Program-made: the position numbers and the translations under genes | Part shown: positions 7,702 to 14,733 of the stretch, piece by piece | Position numbering within the stretch: the first letter of the stretch is position 1 | Layout: the number at the start of each line of letters is the position of its first letter | The notes under the pieces: model-generated | The model's input: the letters and a program-made list of their open reading frames with translations, nothing else | Told to the model about the DNA's origin: nothing | The model's database searches: none | Assembly (NCBI RefSeq): GCF_039926425.1 | Contig: NZ_JBDSWZ010000211.1 | Span: 1-17,396, forward strand | Origin: Dokdonella_A sp039926425 | GTDB taxonomy: Bacteria; Pseudomonadota; Gammaproteobacteria; Xanthomonadales; Rhodanobacteraceae | Length of the DNA: 17,396 nt | Direction: 5' to 3'

Positions 7702-8205
7702 ATGCACAAACCCATGACCGGTCCATCCCGCCATCTGCTCGCCGTATCGATCGTCGCAACGGTTTCCTTTATCGGATGCGCGGTGGCGGAAGAAACCCCG
7801 CTGATCGTCAACTCCAAGTCCGCCACCATCGATTGCGCACATCGCGACGTGAACGTCGTGTCGTCGGGTGCGAAACTGGTGTTCACCGGCGAATGCAACA
7901 AACTCTACTTCATCGGCGGCGAGACCGATGCAACAGTGGAATCGGCAACGATGGTGCAGGTCTCGGGAAATGGCGTGGTCATCACCGCACGCAAAATCGG
8001 CGATGTGGCGCTCATCGGAAGCGGCACGCAACTGACGTCCGATGCCGTCGATGATTTGTCGTTGACCGGCGACTCGGCAATCGTCAAGGCGAAATCGCTC
8101 AAGAACGTGTCCGCGGTCGGTCAGGACAATCAAGTCAGCTGGAGCACGGGTTCGCCACGGATCAACGACATCGGCAGCAACAACACACTCAAGCCAGTTC
8201 GTTGA
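7702..8205 (+). CDS. Secreted DUF3060-domain protein
   Basis: 167 residues. The N-terminal hydrophobic segment (LLAVSIVATVSFIGCAVA) is a signal peptide, probably cut after AVA at residue 29. FIGC resembles a lipobox only loosely, so a lipoprotein is the less likely alternative. The mature protein is a run of short beta strands with repeated small-residue patterns: CAHRDVNVVSSGAKLVFTGEC, YFIGGETDATVESATMVQVS, ARKIGDVALIGSGTQL, then DLSLTGDSAIV, SAVGQDNQVSW and IGSNNTL. This matches DUF3060, a right-handed beta-helix-like repeat found in secreted bacterial proteins of unknown function. The ATG at 7702 is preferred over ATG 7696, because AAGG at 7691-7694 is seven bases from 7702 but touches 7696. 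It stands alone between the stress operon terminator and a convergent gene. Confidence 0.85.
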   Translation: MHKPMTGPSRHLLAVSIVATVSFIGCAVAEETPLIVNSKSATIDCAHRDVNVVSSGAKLVFTGECNKLYFIGGETDATVESATMVQVSGNGVVITARKIGDVALIGSGTQLTSDAVDDLSLTGDSAIVKAKSLKNVSAVGQDNQVSWSTGSPRINDIGSNNTLKPVR

Positions 8206-8216
8206 GTCCCACGATG

Positions 8217-8232
8217 CGCATCCCGTGATGCG
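8217..8232. terminator. Small stem-loop after the DUF3060 gene, possible terminator
   Basis: CGCATC and GATGCG pair perfectly around the loop CCGT, eleven bases after the stop at 8205. There is no T-run, so termination is only a guess. It lies between convergent genes. Confidence 0.25.
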
Positions 8233-8308
8233 GATATTGCGAACCGATCAACGAGGAAGAAAGGCGATGCCGTCGTGCCGACTCGTCCGATCCGGAGGAG
8301 TGGCGCGC

Positions 8309-9625
8309 TCAGTGCGAGTCCGAAGTCACACGCCAGACCGTGTTGCCCACGTCGTCGGCGATCAGCAACGCGCCGTCCTTGTCCTGCGCGAGACCCACCG
8401 GCGCACCGTACAGGTCCTTTTCGTCATCGGAATGAAAACCGGTGACGACGGGCTCGGGTGCACCAACCGGTCTGCCTTGCTGGAACGCGACGTGCACCAC
8501 CGCGTAGCCGCTCAGCGGCGAGCGATTCCAGCTGCCGTGTTCGGCAACGAATGCGCCACCCTGGTATTTGTCGGGCAATGCATTGGCCGCTGAAAACCAC
8601 AGCCCCAATGCGGCGACATGTGAGCCGAGCGCGTAGTCCGGCTTGATCGCCTTGGCGACCAGGTCCGGCCGTTGCGGCGTGACGCGCGTGTCGACATTCT
8701 GACCGTAGTAGCTGTAGGGCCAGCCGTAAAACCCGCCGTCCTGCACCGAGGTGAGATAGTCCGGCACCAGATCGGCGCCGATTTCGTCTCGCTCGTTCGC
8801 GATCGCCCAAAGCTTTCCGGTCGTCGGTTCCCATCCGAGTCCGGTGGGATTGCGGATTCCCGACGCATAGATGCGACTGCTCGCAGTCGCCACATCCACT
8901 TCGAGCACGGCGGCTCGCCGATATTCGACGTCGAGTCCATTCTCGGTGATGTTGCTGTTGGAGCCCACGCCGACGTAGAGCTTCGTGCCGTCGCTGTTTG
9001 CGAGCAGCGCTTTGGTCCAGTGGTGGTCGATGGTGCCCGGCAGGTCGGCAAATTCCACTCCGGGTGCCGTGACCTGCGTCGAGCCTGTCTGATAGGGAAA
9101 CTTCACGATCGCATCGGTGTTCGCGACGTACAGCGAATCTCCGATCAGCTGCACGCCGAATGGAGAATGCAGATGGTCGATGAAAGGGTGTTTCTCCCAG
9201 CTTCCGCTGTCAGCGGCTTTGCGCAGCAGCGTGATGCGGTTGCCGCCTTTTCCGCCTTTGCCGGAGCCTCCCTTGATCATGCCGGCGAGAAACTGTTTCG
9301 GAGTCGTCACTGGCTCTGTGCCGGGGCTGTTCGATTCCACCACCAGCACGTCGCCGTTCGGCAGCACGTACAACTGGCGTGGATGCATCAGCCCATCGGC
9401 GATCTTCTCGATCTTCAAACCGGCAGCGACCCGCGGAGTTTGACCGTCTTTCCAGCCCACCCCGTCAGGAACCTGCATCGGCGGTACGAGAAAATTCTGC
9501 GGCGCCGGGAGTGGCGGCGTATCGCCCGATTGCTGCGCGGCATCCAGCGACGCCTTGCCGGCGCAGCCAGCGACGATGGTTGCGAGCGCAAGCGCGATGA
9601 GGGTCTTGGTCATGGGCTTATTCAT
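8309..9625 (-). CDS. PQQ-dependent sugar (sorbosone) dehydrogenase-family lipoprotein
   Basis: 438 residues. The N-terminus MNKPMTKTLIALALATIVAG then Cys21 is a lipoprotein signal with lipobox VAGC, so the enzyme should be membrane-anchored in the periplasm. Residues 65-435 form the six-bladed propeller of the soluble-glucose-dehydrogenase/sorbosone-dehydrogenase family, with family landmarks HSPFGVQL (153-160), YVGVGSNSNITENG (217-230), RNPTGLGWEPTTGKLWAI (258-275), DGGFYGWPYSYYG (296-308), AEHGSWNRS (361-369) and GAPVGLAQDKDGALLIADD (407-425). Such enzymes oxidise sugars or aldehydes with PQQ; substrate and cofactor dependence are not shown here. A Gly/Lys-rich insertion GGSGKGGKGG (119-128) interrupts blade 1. 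The start overlaps the stop of the upstream DUF2231 gene (ATGAATAA), so translation is probably coupled; an internal ATG at 9613 is an alternative start. Confidence 0.9.
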   Translation of the reverse strand: MNKPMTKTLIALALATIVAGCAGKASLDAAQQSGDTPPLPAPQNFLVPPMQVPDGVGWKDGQTPRVAAGLKIEKIADGLMHPRQLYVLPNGDVLVVESNSPGTEPVTTPKQFLAGMIKGGSGKGGKGGNRITLLRKAADSGSWEKHPFIDHLHSPFGVQLIGDSLYVANTDAIVKFPYQTGSTQVTAPGVEFADLPGTIDHHWTKALLANSDGTKLYVGVGSNSNITENGLDVEYRRAAVLEVDVATASSRIYASGIRNPTGLGWEPTTGKLWAIANERDEIGADLVPDYLTSVQDGGFYGWPYSYYGQNVDTRVTPQRPDLVAKAIKPDYALGSHVAALGLWFSAANALPDKYQGGAFVAEHGSWNRSPLSGYAVVHVAFQQGRPVGAPEPVVTGFHSDDEKDLYGAPVGLAQDKDGALLIADDVGNTVWRVTSDSH

Positions 9626-10061
9626 GGACGACTACCGTGCGACCTGATGACTGCACGCCAACCGCAACACGCCCGATGGCGAGCAGCACAACGGTGCACA
9701 TCGACAGCCACATTCCGGTCGGCATCACCGCAAACGCATCCCGGGTGTGCACGAACGCGTTGAAGATTGCCGCGACGATTGCAAACAGGTTGAGCCAGAA
9801 ATCGAGTCGATCGGTGGACGTTGCAAAACGTCGCGACGTGATCCAAACCTGTGTCAGGTTGACGACGCGCGGGATCAACGCGAACAACAAACCCAACGTG
9901 ATCAGCCACGCGGCACCCTTGTTCCAGAGCATCGTGCCGCTGCGAAAATAGGTCACGTCGAAAATCAGTGCCGCAACGAACAATCCGAACGGGATCGGGT
10001 TGAGGAGGCCATAGAGGCTGTTGGCGACGACGGAGCGGCGCGGTTCGATCGAAGAACTCAT
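9618..10061 (-). CDS. DUF2231 four-helix inner-membrane protein
   Basis: 147 residues with four predicted membrane helices: about 23-39 (IPFGLFVAALIFDVTYF), 50-68 (AAWLITLGLLFALIPRVV), 88-105 (FWLNLFAIVAAIFNAFV) and 116-136 (GMWLSMCTVVLLAIGRVAVGV). NPIPFG near residue 21 is typical of DUF2231, a membrane family that often sits next to sugar-dehydrogenase or redox genes and is thought to be a heme or electron-transfer membrane partner; that role is not proven. The start is set by the DUF2231 pattern: the frame is open upstream to 10250, but that extension overlaps the methyltransferase stop and is unlike the family. The ribosome binding site is weak (GAGAA). It overlaps the dehydrogenase start by eight bases, which ties the two functionally. 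Confidence 0.88.
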   Translation of the reverse strand: MSSSIEPRRSVVANSLYGLLNPIPFGLFVAALIFDVTYFRSGTMLWNKGAAWLITLGLLFALIPRVVNLTQVWITSRRFATSTDRLDFWLNLFAIVAAIFNAFVHTRDAFAVMPTGMWLSMCTVVLLAIGRVAVGVQSSGRTVVVHE

Positions 10062-10090
10062 CGGTGCTGTTCTCGCCAGGAAAAAGTCGT

Positions 10091-10118
10091 GCTCTACACG
10101 GTGTCGCCGTTCGGTCAA
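10091..10118 (-). promoter_or_regulatory. Possible promoter for the DUF2231/dehydrogenase operon
   Basis: On the minus strand, TTGACC (10118-10113) and TAGAGC (10096-10091) are separated by 16 bases, and the -10 ends 29 bases before the start codon. The -35 fits well and the -10 poorly. Confidence 0.25.
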
Positions 10119-10200
10119 CGTCGACGGTGCGCGAGCGTCGTCACTCAGCATCGGTGTCGGCGCGTCGCATGTCCAGAGGAGCGACGCGCATGCTGCATCA

Positions 10201-10213
10201 GGAGTAGGACTCC
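10201..10213 (-). terminator. Small stem-loop just after the methyltransferase stop
   Basis: GGAGT and ACTCC pair around a three-base loop, two bases after the methyltransferase stop on the minus strand. The stem is short and has no T-run, so it is weak evidence for termination. Confidence 0.2.
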
Positions 10214-10215
10214 AT

Positions 10216-11160
10216 TCAGCGACGTAACGCCAACACGCCATCGAGTGCAAGCTGCACGATGAATCCGGCTTTCTCGAGACGCTTGCTCACTTCACGCGGC
10301 ACGTCGCGGCCGCTGGTGAGTTTGTTCGGGCTTCCCGTGTAGTGGAACAGGCGGGCACGCCGACGCAGGACGCGAGCGAGCTGATCGTAGAACACCTGCG
10401 AATACAACTCCCCGGCGATGCCGAAGCGCGGTGGATCGTGCAGCAGTGCGTCGACCGAGGCATCGGCGATGGTGGCGATCGCGTGCGACACGTCAGCGTG
10501 TTCAAGCTCCAGTCGCGCGCTGCCTGCCGGCGCATCGGGATCCGGTGACCAGGGATTGAGTGTACGCAGCCAAAGAACGTCGGCGTTCTTCTCGAACGAG
10601 CGGATTCGCACCGCGCCCGCGTCGAGGCAGCACGCGGCGAAGTAACCCAGTCCACCGCAGGTATCAAGCACGACCTTGCCGCGTGGATCGATCAACGCGA
10701 CCTTGCGCCGCGCGTCCTCGAACGGCGATTCCTTCGACGTCGGCAGCATCTTGATGCCGTCGATCTCGAACGTCGGAGCGCCCCATTCGGTGGGAACGAG
10801 CTTGATCAATGAACCGGAAAACCGCGACGCCAACGCGAACGTGTCGCCATTCCAGTAGTGGATCGTCCGGTCCTTCAGTCGCTCCGCGTACGGGTAATGC
10901 GCGCCCCGCCATTGCCAGCGGTCGCTTGCCAGCTGCGCGGTCTGCGTGGAAACGCCGAGGTCGAGCGATCCCGTCCAGTCGGTGTCGCCAGCGTCCCGCG
11001 CAGCCAGCAACGCGGCGGCAGTGATGTGGGTCAGGAGTGGACCGGCGTAATGCGCCACCAACAACTGCTTTGCGGACACGGCCCGCGACAATGCGAAGGC
11101 GCGCATCGTAACCGTATTGATCGCGATGGGCGAAAAGTCGCGGTGCGGGCGACGCGTCAT
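10216..11160 (-). CDS. SAM-dependent methyltransferase, COG2521-like
   Basis: 314 residues. A Rossmann methyltransferase domain lies at about 160-300. Motif I is VVLDTCGGLGYFA (163-175), the acidic residue that binds the SAM ribose is Glu190 (SFEKNADVLWL), and motif IV is LLHDPPRFG (239-247). The stretch DPPRF, AGELYSQVFYDQLARVL (249-265) and LFHYTGSP (271-278) is the signature I associate with COG2521, a predicted methyltransferase family described mostly from archaea. The N-terminal 130 residues hold a beta-rich domain (SLDLGVSTQTAQL, GAHYPYAERL, THITAAALL). Substrate is unknown; RNA modification is one possibility. The start is uncertain: ATG 11160 has no good Shine-Dalgarno and ATG 11106 is an alternative. 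It precedes the DUF2231 gene on the same strand but is separated from it by 154 bases and probably has its own promoter. Confidence 0.85.
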   Translation of the reverse strand: MTRRPHRDFSPIAINTVTMRAFALSRAVSAKQLLVAHYAGPLLTHITAAALLAARDAGDTDWTGSLDLGVSTQTAQLASDRWQWRGAHYPYAERLKDRTIHYWNGDTFALASRFSGSLIKLVPTEWGAPTFEIDGIKMLPTSKESPFEDARRKVALIDPRGKVVLDTCGGLGYFAACCLDAGAVRIRSFEKNADVLWLRTLNPWSPDPDAPAGSARLELEHADVSHAIATIADASVDALLHDPPRFGIAGELYSQVFYDQLARVLRRRARLFHYTGSPNKLTSGRDVPREVSKRLEKAGFIVQLALDGVLALRR

Positions 11161-11224
11161 GGTGCCGCGATTTTCCCGGCGCCTGTAGAGTAGGGCGCAG
11201 GCTTGGACTCGTCAGGAGCAATGC

Positions 11225-11305
11225 ATGTGTCCCGAATGCGATGCGTGGGCCTCGTCATCAAGCTGTCGCGCGACCACTGTGGGCTTCGCGGAGAGATCGT
11301 CATGA
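11225..11305 (+). CDS. Small cysteine-containing ORF coupled to the flavoprotein
   Basis: A 26-residue ORF with cysteines at 2, 5 and 14. It begins MCPECDAW, followed by a run of four serines before the third cysteine (SSSSCR). AGGAG (11214-11218) lies six bases before its ATG, an ideal spacing. Its stop TGA (11303-11305) overlaps the ATG of the flavoprotein gene at 11302 as ATGA, the classic arrangement for translational coupling. It uses TCA three times and AGA once, codons that are rare in this GC-rich DNA. The CPxC pattern could bind metal or form a disulfide, or the ORF may act only as a leader that controls its neighbour. Translation has not been shown. Against it: 26 codons is short enough to arise by chance, and an in-frame upstream start for the flavoprotein itself (GTG 11227) could use the same AGGAG. 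Confidence 0.4.
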   Translation: MCPECDAWASSSSCRATTVGFAERSS

Positions 11306-12672
11306 CCCGTCGATTCGACGCCATCATCGTTGGTGCCGGGCAGGCCGGTCCTCCGCTCGCCGACCGCCTGACGAAGGCGGGTCAGACCGTCGCGTTGATG
11401 GAACGAAAATTCCTCGGCGGCACCTACGTCAACACTGGCTGCATGCCGACCATGACGCTGGTCGCGAGCGCGCGCGCAGCGCATGTCGCCCGTCGGGCAG
11501 CGGATTTTGGCGTGCTGATCACCGGCGATGTCGGCATCGACATGGCAAAAGTGAAGTCGCGCGCCGATACCGTGATCGCCCATGCACGCGAGGGCGTGAG
11601 AGCATGGCTCGACGGCATGGACCGCTGCATGGTGATCGAGGGGCACGCGCGCTTTGACGACGCGCACACGCTGCGCGTCGGTGACGATCTGCTCACGTCG
11701 CCGCAGATTTTCCTCAATGTCGGCGCGCGCGCGACGGTGCCGGACATGCCGGGTCTCGGTGCGATTCCCTACCTCACCAATACGTCGATCCTGGCCCTTG
11801 ATCGCGTCCCGGCGCATCTGCTGATCATTGGAGGCAGCTACATCGGGCTCGAATATGCACAGACGCATCGGCGATTTGGCGCGCGCGTCACTGTGGTTGA
11901 GAGAGGTCCGCGGTTGATCGGACGCGAGGACGAAGACGTCTCGGCGGAAGTGCGTTCGATCCTCGAAGGCGAGGGGATCGACATCCGCACCGGTGTGGTT
12001 TCAATCACGTTTGCGGGTTCGGGCGAATCCATCACGGTGTCCCTCGACGGCGATCCGGTCGCGTGCAGCCATGTGCTCATTGCGGTGGGGCGAACGCCCA
12101 ACACCCGCGATCTTGGCCTCGATCGTGCGGGCGTATCGGTGGATACACGAGGCTACATCACCGTCGACGACGAACTGGCAACCAGTGTTCCCGGCATCTG
12201 GGCACTCGGCGACTGCAACGGCCGCGGCGCCTTCACGCATACCGCCTACAACGACTACGAAATCATCGCCGCAAACCTGCTCGACGGCGAACGACGCCGT
12301 CTGTCCGATCGCGTCAGCGGCTATGCACTGTACATCGACCCGCCGCTGGGTCGGATCGGCATCACGGAGGCCGAAGCGCGAACGCGCGGCAAACCCTATC
12401 TCATCGCCAAGCGCCCGATGACGCATGTCGGGCGGGCGGTCGAACGAGACGAGACGCTTGGTTTCATGAAAGTGGTCGTCGATGCTGGAACCCGAGCGAT
12501 CCTCGGCGCCGCGATCCTCGGTTGTGAAGGCGATGAAGCCATCCACGGTTTCATCGACATGATGAGCGTCGGAGCAACCGCCACGCAGTTGCAGCGGACG
12601 GTACCGATCCACCCGACCGTCTCGGAGCTGTTGCCAACGCTGATCGGCGACGCGCGCGCGCCGGCGGAGTGA
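11302..12672 (+). CDS. FAD-dependent pyridine nucleotide-disulfide oxidoreductase, mercuric-reductase-like, one redox Cys replaced
   Basis: 456 residues, full length for class I flavoprotein disulfide reductases. FAD-binding GxGxxG is at 11-16 (AIIVGAGQAGPPLA), the NAD(P)-binding motif is GGSYIGLE (177-184), the second FAD motif is ALGDCNGRGAFTH (301-313), and the dimerisation domain ends in HPTVSELLPTL (437-447) with its catalytic-type His437. The active-site segment reads GGTYVNTGCMPTMTLVASAR: the usual GGTCVNxGCxPTK has lost its first cysteine (Tyr42) and the lysine (Met51), leaving only Cys47. The CxxxxC disulfide therefore cannot form, and classic dithiol reductase chemistry is unlikely. 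It resembles proteins annotated as FAD-containing oxidoreductases near mercuric reductase; no mer genes are nearby. The start has GGAGAG six bases upstream and overlaps the small cysteine ORF. A GTG start at 11227 is less likely. Confidence 0.9.
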   Translation: MTRRFDAIIVGAGQAGPPLADRLTKAGQTVALMERKFLGGTYVNTGCMPTMTLVASARAAHVARRAADFGVLITGDVGIDMAKVKSRADTVIAHAREGVRAWLDGMDRCMVIEGHARFDDAHTLRVGDDLLTSPQIFLNVGARATVPDMPGLGAIPYLTNTSILALDRVPAHLLIIGGSYIGLEYAQTHRRFGARVTVVERGPRLIGREDEDVSAEVRSILEGEGIDIRTGVVSITFAGSGESITVSLDGDPVACSHVLIAVGRTPNTRDLGLDRAGVSVDTRGYITVDDELATSVPGIWALGDCNGRGAFTHTAYNDYEIIAANLLDGERRRLSDRVSGYALYIDPPLGRIGITEAEARTRGKPYLIAKRPMTHVGRAVERDETLGFMKVVVDAGTRAILGAAILGCEGDEAIHGFIDMMSVGATATQLQRTVPIHPTVSELLPTLIGDARAPAE

Positions 12673-13140
12673 GCGATTGGGCCGTCGTTGCCGCGACGGG
12701 GACGACGCAGAAGGTCATCGACAGCGCGATGTCCAGCGGCAGACGGGTAACGGAAGCAAGGGGCAGGGTCTGCTTGGGTGGACGGCCTTCGTGGAGAGGT
12801 GGAGCGAGGGTCGGACAACCGTTGTGTGTCAACGGCGACCCGCCGCGCTTGCTGCAGTGAACGTCGAGGAACGCTCGATTGCGACATCCAACGCGCATCT
12901 CGCGAGATGCGGGATGGATCGCGTTGTCCCCGGCGCAGCAGAAACCGCCGAATGACGACACATGCGGACGACGGTCCTTCCGATCGTCCATGGGTGGGGG
13001 ATCCGCTCGCCCGGAGATGAGGGATGGCACGCTTCTGGCATAGGAGTCTTTGCTCCTGACGTGATTCGCAGATACCGCGGATCGCCTGTCCGCCTCGCAA
13101 CGGACGAAGAGCCGCCGATCCCGTGCAACAGGAAACCCTC
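12673..13140. other. Intergenic stretch rich in inverted repeats
   Basis: I find no supported gene in these 468 bases. Three stem-loop elements can be read directly. One, 10 bases after the flavoprotein stop, pairs CCGTCG (12682-12687) with CGACGG (12694-12699). A second is the 18-bp perfect palindrome at 12894-12911. A third pairs GGACGACGG (12966-12974) with CCG and TCGTCC (12980-12989), with one bulged A. None has a T-run. A minus-strand frame here contains a hydrophobic stretch (near 12700-12780) but lacks a signal peptide, ribosome binding site and family match. A small RNA is possible but not shown. Confidence 0.4.
12894..12911. repeat. 18-bp perfect palindrome
   Basis: CGCATCTCGCGAGATGCG is its own reverse complement. 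It lies in a non-coding stretch, about 220 bases after the flavoprotein stop and 230 bases before the next start. It could be a protein-binding site for a symmetric dimer, or a fragment of a dispersed palindromic repeat. Confidence 0.6.
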
Positions 13141-13551
13141 ATGATCCATCGCGCATTGACGATCCTTACCGCCGGCTTCGCGCTGCTGCTCTGCGCGGTT
13201 GCAGTCGCCGGGACGCCTCATCTGGACGGTCTCGCCGTTTCCGACAGTGAATCCGGACGGATCAGTGATTCCTTCGCGTCGGACACACCACGATTGTTCC
13301 TGCACGCATCGCTGATCGACGTGCCTTCGGGGTCACACCTGAGTTCGGTGTGGATCGCCACGGATACCAACGGCGTTGCGCCGCCCAACTTCAAGCTCCG
13401 CACGGTCGAACTGACGACCGACACCAACGACGTCGCGACATTCGCCGTGAACAAACCGGCCGATGGATGGCCGGCAGGCTCGTACATCGTCGACCTCTTC
13501 ATCAACGGCACGGCGAGCTACAAGGTGCGCTTCACCGTGCAGGATCGCTGA
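13141..13551 (+). CDS. Small secreted protein of unknown function, Ig-like fold suggested
   Basis: 136 residues. The signal peptide MIHRALTILTAGFALLLCAV then AVA is probably cut after residue 23, giving a periplasmic or secreted protein of about 113 residues. The mature part alternates strands: RLFLHASLIDV, SSVWIATDT, FKLRTVELTT, then NDVATFAVNKP, the segment GWPAGSYIVDLFINGTAS and a last strand YKVRFTVQ. The GWPxGxYxVDLFINGxxxxxVxFTV ending is common in small Ig-like periplasmic domains of unknown role. The start is chosen because AGGA lies seven bases upstream; the frame is open 18 bases further to an ATG at 13123 without support. No domain name or partner is evident. Two stem-loops follow its stop, so it is probably its own transcript, separate from the glycosylasparaginase gene. 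Confidence 0.8.
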   Translation: MIHRALTILTAGFALLLCAVAVAGTPHLDGLAVSDSESGRISDSFASDTPRLFLHASLIDVPSGSHLSSVWIATDTNGVAPPNFKLRTVELTTDTNDVATFAVNKPADGWPAGSYIVDLFINGTASYKVRFTVQDR

Positions 13552-13587
13552 GCTCACCGGCGCATTGCGAACACGACTGCGCGTGAC

Positions 13588-13646
13588 GATCGCCTGACAA
13601 CGACAGGCGATCACGGTCTCCGGCGTCCCGATCGGGTTACGATCGG
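13588..13646. terminator. Two consecutive stem-loops, probable transcript end
   Basis: GATCGCCTG (13588-13596) pairs perfectly with CAGGCGATC (13604-13612), 36 bases after the stop at 13551. CCGATCG (13628-13634) pairs perfectly with CGATCGG (13640-13646). Neither is followed by a T-run, so they may be non-canonical terminators, a transcript 3' end, or a leader of the next gene, 66 bases downstream. Confidence 0.45.
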
Positions 13647-13712
13647 CGGTGAAGCGGGGCGGCGGCGAATGCGTCGTCGCCTTGGCGTTTCCCTCCGTCA
13701 CCCGAGGATCGC

Positions 13713-14729
13713 ATGGCCGACCGACGTACGTTCCTGAAAGACTCGATTCTCGCATCGTCCCTGTTGCTCGCCACTCCTGCGCGCGCAACGGCTGCTGTCA
13801 AACGCGCATCCGCACGTGTCGTCTCGACCTGGGATTTCGGCGTTGCCGCGAACGCGGCCGCGTGGGAGATTCTTTCAAAGGGTGGTCGCGCGCTGGATGC
13901 GGTTGAAGCCGGTGCGCGCGTCCCCGAGCAGGATCTGCGCAATCACAGTGTCGGTCGCGCCGGATATCCGGATCGCGACGGCCGCGTCACGCTTGACGCC
14001 AGCATCATGGACGAGCACGGCAACTGTGGTGCCGTCGCTGCAATCGAACACATCGCTCACCCGATCTCCGTTGCGCGACGTGTGATGGAGAAGACGCCGC
14101 ATGTGTTGCTGGTCGGCGACGGCGCGCTGCAGTTCGCGATCGAGCAGGGCTTTGCGAAAGAGGATCTGCTGACGCCCGAATCGGAGACGGCGTGGCGCGC
14201 ATGGTTGAAGACCGCGCATTACGATCCGGTCGCCAACAGTGAAGTGAAGAGCGATCAGGCGACGCCCGCAGGTGGCGTGCGCGGGGATGCACGCAACCAC
14301 GACACGATCGGCATGCTCGCGCTCGACGCGCACGGCAATCTGTCGGGTGCGTGCACGACCAGCGGGATGGCGTGGAAGCTTCATGGTCGCGTCGGCGACA
14401 GCCCGATCATCGGAGCCGGCCTCTACGTCGACAACGACGTCGGCGCCGCGACCTCCACTGGAGTTGGCGAGGAAGTCATCCGCAATGTCGGCAGCTTCCT
14501 TGTCGTCGAACTGATGCGGCAGGGGCGTTCACCCGAAGATGCCTGTCGTGAAGCGGTGGCGCGCATCATCAAGCGAAAGCCGCACGGGGTGAAGGACCTT
14601 CAAGTCGGATTCCTCGCGCTCAACCGTCACGGCGATGCCGGTGCATGGGCAATCCAGAAAGGGTTTTCCTATGCGGTTTGCGATGCCAGCAAGCAGGACG
14701 CCCTGATCCCCGCGAAAAGCACCTTTTGA
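13713..14729 (+). CDS. Tat-exported N4-(beta-N-acetylglucosaminyl)-L-asparaginase (glycosylasparaginase)
   Basis: 338 residues, an N-terminal-nucleophile hydrolase. The twin-arginine signal is RRTFLK (4-9), followed by SILASSLLLATPARA, so export is by Tat and the enzyme acts in the periplasm. The alpha chain carries family motifs NHSVGRAGYPDRDGRVTLDA (77-96), SIMDEHGNCGAVAAI and HPISVARRVMEKTPHVLLVG. Self-cleavage is predicted before Thr198 in NHDTIGM, making Thr198 the nucleophile; Arg226 and Asp229 (GRVGDSPIIGAGLYVDN) would bind the substrate aspartate, and TSTGVGEE (248-254) is the conserved oxyanion/glycine segment. The reaction splits the GlcNAc-Asn bond of N-linked glycopeptides. GAGG lies five bases before the start. 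The cutC-like gene begins four bases after its stop, so the two are almost certainly one operon. A secreted enzyme of this type suggests scavenging of external glycopeptides; this is inference. Confidence 0.93.
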   Translation: MADRRTFLKDSILASSLLLATPARATAAVKRASARVVSTWDFGVAANAAAWEILSKGGRALDAVEAGARVPEQDLRNHSVGRAGYPDRDGRVTLDASIMDEHGNCGAVAAIEHIAHPISVARRVMEKTPHVLLVGDGALQFAIEQGFAKEDLLTPESETAWRAWLKTAHYDPVANSEVKSDQATPAGGVRGDARNHDTIGMLALDAHGNLSGACTTSGMAWKLHGRVGDSPIIGAGLYVDNDVGAATSTGVGEEVIRNVGSFLVVELMRQGRSPEDACREAVARIIKRKPHGVKDLQVGFLALNRHGDAGAWAIQKGFSYAVCDASKQDALIPAKSTF

Positions 14730-14733
14730 CGGC

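Noticed and set aside
11302..12672. Part of a mercury-resistance (mer) operon
   Set aside because: No merR, merT or merP neighbours are visible, and the redox disulfide needed for Hg(II) reduction is missing.
12551..13030. Possible small lipoprotein (YceK/DUF1375-like) on the minus strand, from a hydrophobic LPLDIALSMTFCVVPVA stretch
   Set aside because: There is no signal peptide or lipobox in frame, no ribosome binding site, and the frame runs into the flavoprotein gene; the likeness is short and may be chance.
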